Counted from the stretch's first letter, positions 1 through 7,625 are shown. The stretch is DNA of 64,000 nucleotides from Alphaproteobacteria bacterium (GCA_028289425.1 JANQPL010000009.1:388961-452960), one strand, 5' to 3'. Notes: a model not told the origin generated them from the letters alone. Translations and numbers: made by a program.

Positions 1-273
1 GCCGGTGGTGCGTGCGCCTGAAAGCCCGGGACGCTTTTTCAGATGCGGATGCCAGCCCGAACCGAAATTGGTGGCATCTCGCATGAGCACGAAGGCGATG
101 CGGGTCTCTGCATCGCCCACATTGGTCAATGTCGGATCGTGACTTGCTTGCTCATGGCGCAGCGCCACTTGTTCCAGATAAGGTTCCAGACGCTCTTCGT
201 TCAGCCGAACCCATTTTGTTTCTGGCGCTATCGCGGCGACAGAAGCGCGCAAGGTGTCCTGATACGAGGTCAT
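1..273 (-). CDS. Conserved protein, N-terminal part, queuosine-salvage (DUF2419) like
   Basis: Partial gene: the first 91 residues are present and the frame stays open to the window edge. The segment LMRDATNFGSGWHPHLKKRP with a following PGLSG resembles, from memory, the conserved DA-NFGSG-P-LRKRPG-SG block of bacterial Q_salvage/DUF2419 proteins, which release queuine from queuosine 5'-phosphate for tRNA modification. The start ATG overlaps the stop of the upstream Nudix regulator by 4 nt (ATGA), so the two are co-transcribed and probably translationally coupled. Only the N-terminus is visible, so catalytic residues cannot be checked. The family call is tentative; the reading frame is secure. 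Confidence 0.55.
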   Translation of the reverse strand, partial: MTSYQDTLRASVAAIAPETKWVRLNEERLEPYLEQVALRHEQASHDPTLTNVGDAETRIAFVLMRDATNFGSGWHPHLKKRPGLSGARTTG

Positions 274-917
274 AGGCCGCCCTCTTCCAACGAATACAGT
301 TTCGCGGGGCGATGGGCGCCGCGGCGCTCTTCACCCGTTTCCTGCAAGATTCCCTCTTTGTGGAGCCAAGAGCGGAAATTACGCTTGTCCAATGGCTCAC
401 CGATGATTTGTTCGAACACGGACTGCGCTTCCGCCAGAGTGAAACTGTCCGGAAGAAGGGAAAAGACGGCTTGAGATTGGTAGAGGTCATCGGTCAAACG
501 TGTCCGCGCTGTGTCGATAATCTTGGCGTGGTCAAACGCCAGCTTCGGCAGTTTGTCCATCGGCACCCAGGCTGCCTCACGGGCATCGCTGCCGGCTGTG
601 ACCGTCAGACCATCGGTTCGGACCAGCGCCATATAGGCCACGGAGATGACATCTCCGCGCGGATCCCGACCGGGTTTGGAAAACGTGCCCAATGGCTTTA
701 AATGCCGCAATTCGATTCCGGTTTCTTCCGCGAGTTCCCGTTCCGCGCATTGTTCCAGGGTCTCACCTTTTTCAAGAAAACCGCCCGGCAAGGCCCAATG
801 CCCTTTGAAGGGGGAATTGCCCCGCCGGATCAAAAGGATCTTGAGCCTGGTGTCTTCGAGCGCAAATACCACCAGATCTGCGGCAAGCGCGAACATATCC
901 ACGTGACGTAAGCCCAT
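270..917 (-). CDS. NrtR-family transcriptional regulator: Nudix domain plus winged helix
   Basis: A 215-residue protein with an N-terminal Nudix fold and a C-terminal winged-helix region (about residues 150-215), the architecture of NrtR-type regulators. These bind ADP-ribose-like or other nucleotide ligands and repress nearby operons. The Nudix box is complete at residues 46-68 (G-x5-E-x7-REL-x-EE-x-GI), so hydrolase activity is possible; in many NrtR proteins it has decayed. A perfect 8-bp inverted repeat lies 8 bp upstream of the ATG, the expected place for autoregulation. The downstream coupled gene looks like a queuosine-salvage protein, so the ligand may be a nucleotide of that pathway rather than NAD; this is inference. 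Confidence 0.8.
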   Translation of the reverse strand: MGLRHVDMFALAADLVVFALEDTRLKILLIRRGNSPFKGHWALPGGFLEKGETLEQCAERELAEETGIELRHLKPLGTFSKPGRDPRGDVISVAYMALVRTDGLTVTAGSDAREAAWVPMDKLPKLAFDHAKIIDTARTRLTDDLYQSQAVFSLLPDSFTLAEAQSVFEQIIGEPLDKRNFRSWLHKEGILQETGEERRGAHRPAKLYSLEEGGL

Positions 918-924
918 GTCTACT

Positions 925-943
925 TAGTGTTATATTAACACTA
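925..943. promoter_or_regulatory. Palindromic operator, probable NrtR autoregulatory site
   Basis: Perfect inverted repeat TAGTGTTA-TAT-TAACACTA (8-bp arms, 3-bp spacer) centred 17 bp upstream of the Nudix regulator start codon. Length, symmetry and AT-rich centre fit a dimeric winged-helix repressor site. The assignment to NrtR is by position only. Confidence 0.6.
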
Positions 944-1053
944 TGTTGTCAAGCACAATCGGACGCCGTACTTCGACCGCGCCCTGATGGCATTTGGCGA
1001 GGTTCGGTGTATATGTGTTGGGCTTGACCGCCTTAAAAGAAACTGAGTCTTGA

Positions 1054-2088
1054 ATGTTACGCTTCCTGCTTGCTTCCTTCTTTCTTATCGCAACGCCTGC
1101 CTTTGCCGATACCTGGACAACCATTCAACCGGGCGGCGACACGCTGTGTTCGACCGGCACGCCCTATCAGTTCCATATGCGGAAGGGCGATCCAAAAAAG
1201 CTGATGGTATTCTTCAACGGTGGCGGCGCCTGCTGGTCTGGGAACAATTGCGACGTGAAGACGGACCCGACCACCTATCGTCCGTATGCAGATGGTGAAG
1301 GGAACGACCCACGCACTCGCGACGGCGCCTTCGCGCTGGACAATCCGGAAAATCCGTTCAAAGGCTGGACGCAGATCTTCGTCCCTTATTGCACGGGCGA
1401 CATACATTTGGGTACGAAGGATCACACCTACACCAAAGCGGACGGGATACAGATTGTTGTTCACCATAGGGGCCGAATAAATGCCCAATCAGCGCTCGAC
1501 CATATCTACCAGAATGTGTCAGCGCCCGAGACAGTGTTCGTGTCCGGCGGCAGCGCTGGCGCGGTCTCGTCACCCTATTACGCGGCCGTGCTGGCGAATC
1601 ACTATCCCGATGCGTCTATCATTCACTTCGGCGGTGGCGGCGGTGGGTACAAAATAGCGCCACAAACCCAGATCTGGACAGATTGGGGTGTGTTCCATGA
1701 CCTGCCCGACTGGGTCGACACCCAAAAATATACGCCGGAGAACACAACCTTTAACGCGCTTTACGCCATGGCAGGGGATGCTTTTCCACGCATAAGGTTT
1801 CATCAGTACAACAATGCTTTTGACCAAGTGCAGGAAGATTTTTCCACCATGCTGGGCGCAAGCGACACGCTTCTTCAACCGCTTGAGGCGAACCTTGCGG
1901 AAATCAAATCCGCTGTCCCTTACTTCCGCAGCTACATTGCACCCGGGGATTTCCACACACTGTTGAGATATACGGAACTTTATACGACCACGTCGGATGG
2001 CGTGCGGACCGTGGACTGGGTGCGGGATGTGGCGGCCGGGAAAGAAGTGCGGGACGTTTCGTGCGGCACAGCCGAGGCGTGCCAATAA
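1054..2088 (+). CDS. Secreted pectinacetylesterase/NOTUM-family hydrolase
   Basis: A 344-residue exported serine hydrolase of the pectinacetylesterase (NOTUM-like) family. Residues 1-18 form a Sec signal peptide ending ...PAFA-DT. The oxyanion-hole segment FFNGGGACW lies at residues 53-61, the nucleophile is Ser167 in GGSAGA, and His301 in GDFHTLL with Asp257 as a possible acid completes a triad. Several paired cysteines suit a periplasmic or extracellular enzyme. The substrate could be an O-acetylated polysaccharide or another ester; bacterial members are poorly characterised. It is monocistronic, and ends 5 nt before the convergent acetyltransferase gene. Confidence 0.75.
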   Translation: MLRFLLASFFLIATPAFADTWTTIQPGGDTLCSTGTPYQFHMRKGDPKKLMVFFNGGGACWSGNNCDVKTDPTTYRPYADGEGNDPRTRDGAFALDNPENPFKGWTQIFVPYCTGDIHLGTKDHTYTKADGIQIVVHHRGRINAQSALDHIYQNVSAPETVFVSGGSAGAVSSPYYAAVLANHYPDASIIHFGGGGGGYKIAPQTQIWTDWGVFHDLPDWVDTQKYTPENTTFNALYAMAGDAFPRIRFHQYNNAFDQVQEDFSTMLGASDTLLQPLEANLAEIKSAVPYFRSYIAPGDFHTLLRYTELYTTTSDGVRTVDWVRDVAAGKEVRDVSCGTAEACQ

Positions 2089-2093
2089 TGGAC

Positions 2094-2555
2094 TCACAAT
2101 TCGAGAGTCATGAAAACGCTGGCAGCATCCTCTTCATAATCCGCAAAGGGCGGGCAATAGGTAAAACCGTGGCGTTCGTAAAGCGCCCGCGCCGGCCGAA
2201 AGGCCTCTTGTGATCCGGTTTCCAAGTTAAGACGCACGTAATGCCGATGCCGCGCTTCGCTAAGAATGTGCTTCAGCATGGCAGCGCCCACGCCCTGGCC
2301 ACGGGCAGCAGCGGCCGTGTGCATCGACTTGATTTCACCGTGTTTGGCGTCAATCTCTTTTAGAGCACCGCATCCAAGCAACACCCCGTCACGCCGCCCG
2401 GTCCAGAATGTAACCTCGGGAGCGCGCAGTTCGTCTACCTCAAGCGCGTGTATGCTTTCCGGCGGCGATACCTGGTGCATCAGCGACAGGTGCCGCTCCA
2501 AGAGGGCGATGACTTCAGGACCGTCGACGGTGTCTTCCGTGATAGCGAGCGACAT
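2094..2555 (-). CDS. GNAT-family N-acetyltransferase
   Basis: A 153-residue GNAT acyltransferase. The acetyl-CoA pyrophosphate-binding motif A is clear (R85-GQGVG-A), and the C-terminal ARALYERHGF segment is typical of motif B in small-molecule acetyltransferases. I chose the second in-frame ATG (MSLAITED), which begins the conserved domain; the seven residues before it look like leader. The acceptor substrate cannot be inferred. It lies downstream of the peroxiredoxin gene on the same strand, but a strong terminator separates them, so it is probably transcribed on its own. Confidence 0.75.
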   Translation of the reverse strand: MSLAITEDTVDGPEVIALLERHLSLMHQVSPPESIHALEVDELRAPEVTFWTGRRDGVLLGCGALKEIDAKHGEIKSMHTAAAARGQGVGAAMLKHILSEARHRHYVRLNLETGSQEAFRPARALYERHGFTYCPPFADYEEDAASVFMTLEL

Positions 2556-2604
2556 GAACCAACCAAAGCACAACAAAGCCGAGGGTCAGGATGCCATTCG
2601 GAGC

Positions 2605-2641
2605 AAAATAAAAAAAGCCCCGCCGGTTTAGCGGGGCTTTT
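2605..2641 (-). terminator. Rho-independent terminator of the peroxiredoxin gene
   Basis: Read on the minus strand: an 11-bp perfect stem (AAAAGCCCCGC / GCGGGGCTTTT, plus-strand arms 2613-2623 and 2631-2641) with a 7-nt loop, followed by a T-rich run (A-rich on the plus strand from about 2605). It sits 20 bp after the stop codon at 2661. Confidence 0.9.
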
Positions 2642-2660
2642 CTGACATATGACGGCCTGT

Positions 2661-3305
2661 CTAGAGCGACTTCATGACCGCCAGTGTTTCCGCCGGTTCG
2701 GGGCGCCTGGTGTAATCCGGGTTCACTTCCGAATAGCGCACCACGCCTGACGTATCGATGACGAACCGGGCCGGCATGGGCAGCGACCAACTATCGTCTC
2801 CGCTAAATTTTGGCAGTTCGATGCCGCCGCCGGCATAGATCTTCTTCAATTGCGGAGGAAGCACGAATTTTAGGTTCAGTTGATCCGTGTAAGAATTTTC
2901 CGCATCAAACAGAATATCGAAGCCGTAGCCCTTTTCCTGAATGAGCTTGAGATTGATGTCGGGCATTTGCGGGCTGACCGCCACCAGCGATCCGCCAAGC
3001 CCCTTAATGTCTTCGAGAATGTCCTGCAGAGCATCCAGCTCCAGCTTGCAGTACGGTCACCAGGACCCCCGGTAGATTGTCAGCATGAGGGGGCCACGGG
3101 CCAGAAGGTCGGCACTGTCGATCACGTCCCCATTCTGGTTGGGCAGCTTGAACGCCGGCAATGCATCGCCAGTTTTCGTGACCCGTTCCACCTGACCGCT
3201 ATTGGCGAGATCCTCGGTCGCGTCATGCATGATTTTCGCGACCTCGGCCGGGAAGCGTTTCGCCGCTGCCTCTCGCATTTCAGTGAGTTTTTCCGCGAGA
3301 CTCAT
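2661..3305 (-). CDS. Peroxiredoxin-like selenoprotein candidate (AhpC/TSA fold, in-frame TGA at residue 83)
   Basis: Two open segments (3305-3060 and 3056-2661) read in one frame, separated by a single TGA at 3059-3057. Joined, they give a 214-residue AhpC/TSA peroxiredoxin-like protein of normal family length. The TGA falls in YRGSW-[TGA]-PYCKLEL, where relatives have YRG-WCPYC, so it replaces exactly the peroxidatic Cys of the CxxC motif (residues 83 and 86). Both flanks are intact, with no frameshift. This is the pattern of UxxC selenoproteins, and peroxiredoxin-like proteins are among known bacterial selenoprotein families. A SECIS-like hairpin follows, and a selenate-type ABC transporter diverges from it. 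The alternative is a nonsense mutation. Gene finders would split it. SelA, SelB, SelD and tRNA-Sec are not in the window. Confidence 0.78.
3024..3051 (-). promoter_or_regulatory. bSECIS-like stem-loop just downstream of the in-frame TGA
   Basis: In the mRNA, starting 5 nt after the TGA, CTGCA pairs with TGCAG (plus-strand 3047-3051 with 3024-3028), a C is bulged, then AGC pairs with GCT, closing an 11-nt loop with G residues at its second and third positions. The apical loop begins about 14 nt after the TGA, close to the range expected for bacterial SECIS elements, which also carry a bulge and loop G. The fold was drawn by eye, with no energy calculation. Confidence 0.45.
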
Positions 3306-3426
3306 GAGATGTCCTTTCGTGGAAGAGGAACCTCAAACTAGGCGCAACCATGCAGCCATGTCCAGAGCCCGCGCGGTCAAATCACGCGCCACCGTGTTGC
3401 AATTTTTGCTCTCGTAAATGTGATTG

Positions 3427-3495
3427 GGGTTCGCCGACGGTTGCATCCGGCGATCGGTTTGGGCAAAGTCGCCGGATTGACTGAAACCCTGAACC
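3427..3495 (+). promoter_or_regulatory. Structured leader of the selenate-type transporter operon
   Basis: The 210-bp divergent region 3306-3515 has no convincing gene. Within it, ATCCGGCGA (3445-3453) pairs with TCGCCGGAT (3469-3477), a 9-bp perfect hairpin with a 15-nt loop. An upstream TCGCCG (3431-3436) can alternatively pair with CGGCGA inside the first arm (3448-3453), and GGTTC (3428-3432) can pair with GAACC (3491-3495). Mutually exclusive helices 20 bp ahead of a GTG start could form a switch; it could equally be an operator for a protein. Confidence 0.35.
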
Positions 3496-3515
3496 ATTTG
3501 AGAGGATAGAATGTC

Positions 3516-4418
3516 GTGATTACCCCACATGCCGACCAGTTGGGTCGAAGGTTGCGTCAACGCCTGCTAACGTTGGCAAGCGCATTTGTGGTCTTGGGCT
3601 TGAGTGCCTCTGTCGCTGTCGCCGAGACGTTCGTTTTCACCGCCATCCCTGACCAAGACGAATCCCGCCTGAAAGCGCGCTTCGGCAAAGTCTCTGAGTA
3701 TCTCGCCAAAGAACTGAACGTGGACGTTCAGTACATTCCCGTAAAATCCTACGCTGCGGCTGTTACCGCCTTTCGAAACAACCAGGTGCAACTTGCCTGG
3801 TTCGGCGGTCTGTCGGGTGTGCGCGCCCGTCTCGCGGTAGAGGGTTCCAGAGCTATCGCCCAAGGCGAGGAAGATCCCTACTTCCATACCTATTTCATCG
3901 CCCATGAAAGCGTCGATCTGGACGCCTCGGAAGAGTTTCCCGCTGCTATTGCCGGCCGCACGTTCACCTTTGGCTCCAAGGGATCCACCTCAGGCCGGCT
4001 CATGCCCGAGTTCCATATTCGGGAACAGTTTGGCAAGGCGCCCGATGAAGTGTTTTCCCGCGTGGGATTTAGCGGCGATCATTCCCGCACCATCGCGCTC
4101 GTTGAATCAGGTGCCTATGAAATCGGCGCCGTAAACTTCAAAGTATGGGAAAACGAAGTCGCACTGGGCGACGTGGACACATCAAAGGTTCGCGTCATTT
4201 GGAAAACGCCGCCCTATCCGGATTATCAATGGACCATCCGGGGCGATGTGGATGAAAGATTTGGCGAAGGCTTCTCCGAACGCGTAACGGCTGTCCTGCT
4301 GGGGATTTCGGATAAGGAAATTCTTGACGCCTTTCCACGAAGCAAATTCGTGCCCGCTCAAAACGATGATTACAAGCAGATCCTCGACGTGGCACGGCAG
4401 GTGGACCTGCTTGAGTGA
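3516..4418 (+). CDS. ABC transporter substrate-binding protein, PhnD-like, putative selenate type
   Basis: A 300-residue periplasmic binding protein with a Sec signal peptide (cleavage after about residue 36, ASVAVA-ET). The fold is phosphate/phosphonate-binding (PhnD-like). Segments such as FVFTAIPDQDE, YIPVKSYAAAVTAFRNNQV, WFGGLSGV and TFGSKGSTSGRLMPE match, from memory, the clade annotated as putative selenate ABC transporter binding proteins. The start is GTG with AGAGGA about 9 nt upstream; an ATG five bases earlier is followed at once by a stop. The stop overlaps the ATPase GTG start by 4 nt. The divergent selenoprotein candidate supports selenium oxyanion uptake, but phosphonate-like or other oxyanions remain possible. 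Confidence 0.8.
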   Translation: MITPHADQLGRRLRQRLLTLASAFVVLGLSASVAVAETFVFTAIPDQDESRLKARFGKVSEYLAKELNVDVQYIPVKSYAAAVTAFRNNQVQLAWFGGLSGVRARLAVEGSRAIAQGEEDPYFHTYFIAHESVDLDASEEFPAAIAGRTFTFGSKGSTSGRLMPEFHIREQFGKAPDEVFSRVGFSGDHSRTIALVESGAYEIGAVNFKVWENEVALGDVDTSKVRVIWKTPPYPDYQWTIRGDVDERFGEGFSERVTAVLLGISDKEILDAFPRSKFVPAQNDDYKQILDVARQVDLLE

Positions 4419-5074
4419 CCTTAATCTCACTGAGGTCTGAAGCCATTGGCTACAACGGTGAGGCTGTTCTGAAAAACGTCAGCCTCACCATCGAGGAAGG
4501 CGAGACAATCGTATTTGTCGGCGAAAGCGGCGCCGGCAAATCGACGCTGCTTGCGCACCTCAATCGCTTATGCGGGAGTCGAAGCGCGCTGATCCCGCAA
4601 GAGCTGGGATTGGCCGACAATCTGTCGGTCTTCCACAATGTCTATATGGGCCGGCTTGACCGCTATAGCTTTCTGACCAATCTGCGCAATCTGGTTTGGC
4701 CTGCGGATCCGTTCGTTGGTGATATACGACAAACCCTTAGGACACTGAGCCTTGAGGAAAAAATGCCCGACCTGCCTACGGAACTGTCGGGCGGTCAGCG
4801 GCAGCGCGTGGCCATCGGGCGCGCCCTTTTTAAAAGCGCCGACATACTTATTGCGGACGAACCGGTCTCAGCCCTTGATGAAAAACTGGGGCGAGATGTG
4901 CTCGACATATTGGTCGGCGCTCATAAGACCACCCTCCTTGCCTTGCATGACGTGGAAGCGGCACGCCACATTGGCGACCGCCTGGTGGGTCTGAAAGAAG
5001 GCCGGTTGGTGTTCGACAAACCACCGAACCAAGTCTCAAGCGCGGAGCTACAAGACCTATACGAGCGCGGCTAG
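4415..5074 (+). CDS. ABC transporter ATPase, PhnC-like
   Basis: A 219-residue ATP-binding subunit that powers the transporter formed with the neighbouring binding protein and permease. Walker A is GESGAGKS (residues 36-43), the ABC signature LSGGQ is at 124-128, and Walker B ILIADE is at 144-149 with a D-loop SALD. It starts with GTG overlapping the previous stop (GTGA). It is shorter than typical PhnC proteins (about 260 residues), with a compressed region between Walker A and the Q-loop (PQELGL). The permease ATG follows the stop with no gap, so all three subunits are translationally linked. Confidence 0.88.
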   Translation: MTLISLRSEAIGYNGEAVLKNVSLTIEEGETIVFVGESGAGKSTLLAHLNRLCGSRSALIPQELGLADNLSVFHNVYMGRLDRYSFLTNLRNLVWPADPFVGDIRQTLRTLSLEEKMPDLPTELSGGQRQRVAIGRALFKSADILIADEPVSALDEKLGRDVLDILVGAHKTTLLALHDVEAARHIGDRLVGLKEGRLVFDKPPNQVSSAELQDLYERG

Positions 5075-6583
5075 ATGAGGACGTTTAGCTTCGCCTCGCC
5101 ACTGGGCGTCACGCTTGGCCTAATCGCGGTTACTCTATTCATTCTGCCATCGGCGGACTTGGCGATCATTGCTATCGATCCATGGACCGAAATGCGACGC
5201 TTCGGCCTTGGATTGCTCACACCCGATTTCACTCATACCGGCGAACTTATCGAAGCAATCGCCCTGACCCTGGCGTTTGCATTCTTGGGACTGGTGGTTA
5301 GCAACGTGGCCGGATTCTTCCTGTCGTTGGTCTTCCAATACCGGTTTATCCAGGTGATATGCGCCATCATTCGGTCGGTACACGAACTGTTCTGGGCACT
5401 GATTTTCCTGCAATTCTTCGGATTGTCGCCACTGACCGGCTTGCTTGCCATTGGCCTGCCTTATTCCGCGATCTTTGCCAAAGTCTATGCCGAGATTGCT
5501 GAAGAAACGCCCTCACCGTCGGCGGCAATGGTGGACGCAAGGGCCGGCCCGCTTAACCGATACCTGTATGGTCGCCTGCCTGATCTTTGGCCGAGATTCA
5601 AAACCTATTCGCTCTACCGGCTCGAATGCGGCATTCGTTCCAGTGCCGTGCTGGGGTTTGTTGGTCTGCCGACATTAGGATTCTATTTAGAAACCGCATT
5701 CAGCGAGGGCAAGTATTCGGAAGTATCTGCACTCTTAATCCTCTTCTACATTTTGATCGCCACGATCCGCACCTGGGTGCGATTGTGGACATTGCCAATT
5801 CTCGGACTCGGCGCCCTCGTCATCCTTCCCTGGGGAGTCGTCGACATTGAAGCGTCCAACGTTGCGCGCTTTTTCACCCAAGACATCGTTCCAAGCCCAT
5901 TGAAGCAGGAAGGTGTAGGGCTCGCAGGGCTTGCCCCATGGTTCAATCATTTATTCTTTGAACAGATTATTCCGGGCGCCGTCGCGACCATTCAGGTGAC
6001 CATGTTGGCCCTGGTCGCAACGGGCGCGCTGGCGATGATCCAATTCCCCTGGATATCGCCGCAGTTCCTGGGTCCCGTTGGCCGCACCGCCGGCCATGTG
6101 GGCTTGGTGATCTTGCGATCGACGCCCGAATATCTCTTGGCGTTTTTGCTGCTCCAATTTTGGGGACCATCCATGTTGCCTGCGGTGGTAGCCCTTGCGC
6201 TTCACAATGGCGCGATTATCGGCCACCTGGTGGGCCGGCAGACGGAGACCATAACGCTGCGCCCCGACCTGCCGCGCCGCCGCACCGATCTTTATTTCTA
6301 TGAAGTGATGCCGCGGGTCTATCCGCAGCTTCTGGCTTTCTTGTTCTATCGGTGGGAGGTGATCATGCGCGAGACAGCCGTGTTCGGCATGTTGGGCGTG
6401 GCGACGCTGGGATTTTATGTGGACAGCGCCTTTGCCGAACTGCGCATTGACAGGGCAATGGTTCTGATCGCCGCCACAGCGATCCTCAACATAGCCATCG
6501 ACCAAATCTCACGCTGGCTCAGATCCGTTGCGCGGCGCTCAAACGACTTGACGGTTTCGCGCCCAGGGCTTCAACTGGCCTAA
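5075..6583 (+). CDS. ABC transporter permease, fused double PhnE-like domains
   Basis: A 502-residue integral membrane protein formed by two tandem PhnE-type permease domains, roughly residues 1-250 and 270-500. Each half carries the same pattern: SVHELFWALIFLQFFGL with LPYSAIFAKVYAE and a GLPTLGFYLETAF segment in the first, and RSTPEYLLAFLLLQFWG with HNGAIIGHL and a GVATLGFYVDSAF segment in the second. The fusion supplies both halves of the translocation pore in one chain, so no second permease gene is needed. It starts right after the ATPase stop (TAG-ATG). The cognate binding protein points to import of selenate or a similar oxyanion. Confidence 0.85.
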   Translation: MRTFSFASPLGVTLGLIAVTLFILPSADLAIIAIDPWTEMRRFGLGLLTPDFTHTGELIEAIALTLAFAFLGLVVSNVAGFFLSLVFQYRFIQVICAIIRSVHELFWALIFLQFFGLSPLTGLLAIGLPYSAIFAKVYAEIAEETPSPSAAMVDARAGPLNRYLYGRLPDLWPRFKTYSLYRLECGIRSSAVLGFVGLPTLGFYLETAFSEGKYSEVSALLILFYILIATIRTWVRLWTLPILGLGALVILPWGVVDIEASNVARFFTQDIVPSPLKQEGVGLAGLAPWFNHLFFEQIIPGAVATIQVTMLALVATGALAMIQFPWISPQFLGPVGRTAGHVGLVILRSTPEYLLAFLLLQFWGPSMLPAVVALALHNGAIIGHLVGRQTETITLRPDLPRRRTDLYFYEVMPRVYPQLLAFLFYRWEVIMRETAVFGMLGVATLGFYVDSAFAELRIDRAMVLIAATAILNIAIDQISRWLRSVARRSNDLTVSRPGLQLA

Positions 6584-6600
6584 ACGGCTGGAGAAACCCC

Positions 6601-7614
6601 ATGCATCCCTTGCGCTTCGGCGTTTGCTACGACTTTCGCAATCCGCCCGATTCCGGGTTCAGCAACCAAACGCTCTATCAAGAAGTGTTGGAACAGGTGA
6701 AATGGCTGGACCAGATCGGCGCCGAGCTGGTTTGGTTTACCGAGCACCACTTTATCGATGACGGCTATTTGCCGAGCTTCGTGCCGGTGGCCGGCGCCAT
6801 GGCTTCCATCACGCGAAACGTTCGCTTCGGTACGGATATCTGCCTCATGCCCTTTAATCACCCGGTACGTCTGGCCGAAGACTTAGCCGTGTTGGACAAC
6901 ATCTCCGGCGGCCGCGTGGAATTGGGCTTGGGCATGGGCTATGCGCCGCATGAGTTTCGCGGTTTCGGGTTGCCCGTAAGCCGGCGCGTCTCGCTGATGA
7001 ATGAAGGCATCGAAGTGTTGCAACGCTGTTTTGAGGGCGAGAAGTTCAGCTTTCACGGCAAGCGCTACGATTTCGATGATGTGATCATCACGCCTGGCTA
7101 TGTGCAAGAAGGCGGACCACCGCTCTTCGTTGCCTCCATGTCGGAGGCTGGTTCCCGGCGCGTTGCCCATTACGACACCCACTTCCTGCCCCAAGGCCAA
7201 AAAGCACAAACGTTCGATACTTGGGTCAACACGTTAAAAGCCGACGGGCGCAACCCGGCGGATTACCGCGTCGGCATCATCCGTAGCATTCAGGTGACGG
7301 AGGAAGACAGCCCGGAACTCGCGCTGGTCAAAGCGGCGGAACGCTACCGGGTGAAACTCTATCGGCGCTTCTTTGAAGAGAGCGGACAACAGGGATTTGG
7401 CGGTGACGGCGAACCTGTCAATCAGCGCCTGATTGCCGGAGACGTGGACCATTGTGTCCGCGAACTGACGGAGTTCATCACCACATTCGGTATGACGGAC
7501 ATTGTCACCATGGCGGTCCCGCCCGGCATGCGCCCCGCCCAAATGGCGGACAGTTTAGAAGCACTGTTCACCAAAGTGGTGCCGAGGGTGAAGGCCGCGA
7601 TTGCCGAGCGATAG
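6601..7614 (+). CDS. LLM-class flavin-dependent oxidoreductase (bacterial luciferase-like)
   Basis: A 337-residue TIM-barrel protein of the luciferase-like monooxygenase superfamily. Typical segments are WFTEHHF (FMN-binding His pair), RFGTDICLMPFNHPVRLAEDLAVLDNIS (split here across positions about 79-106) and GMGYAPHEF. Such enzymes use reduced flavin to oxidise alkanesulfonates, alkanes, aldehydes or other small molecules. It lies 17 bp after the permease stop on the same strand, so it is probably the last gene of the transporter operon, which suggests that it acts on the imported compound or on an organic sulfur or selenium derivative. No flavin reductase lies nearby. Confidence 0.8.
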   Translation: MHPLRFGVCYDFRNPPDSGFSNQTLYQEVLEQVKWLDQIGAELVWFTEHHFIDDGYLPSFVPVAGAMASITRNVRFGTDICLMPFNHPVRLAEDLAVLDNISGGRVELGLGMGYAPHEFRGFGLPVSRRVSLMNEGIEVLQRCFEGEKFSFHGKRYDFDDVIITPGYVQEGGPPLFVASMSEAGSRRVAHYDTHFLPQGQKAQTFDTWVNTLKADGRNPADYRVGIIRSIQVTEEDSPELALVKAAERYRVKLYRRFFEESGQQGFGGDGEPVNQRLIAGDVDHCVRELTEFITTFGMTDIVTMAVPPGMRPAQMADSLEALFTKVVPRVKAAIAER

Positions 7615-7625
7615 GGTGGGTGTAA

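Noticed and set aside
152-490. Open frame opposite the Nudix regulator gene region
   Set aside because: It overlaps the regulator and the coupled gene in a different frame, has no domain and is rich in Arg and Ser, as expected for a shadow frame.
3057-3059. Reading the TGA as a simple stop, giving two proteins
   Set aside because: The N-terminal piece would end within the active site, the C-terminal piece would lack the fold's first half, and the stop falls exactly on a Cys codon; a selenocysteine codon explains all three. A pseudogene cannot be excluded.
3333-3560. Minus-strand open frame in the divergent region before the selenate-type transporter
   Set aside because: Low-complexity translation with no ribosome-binding site or known domain; it overlaps the transporter signal peptide region.
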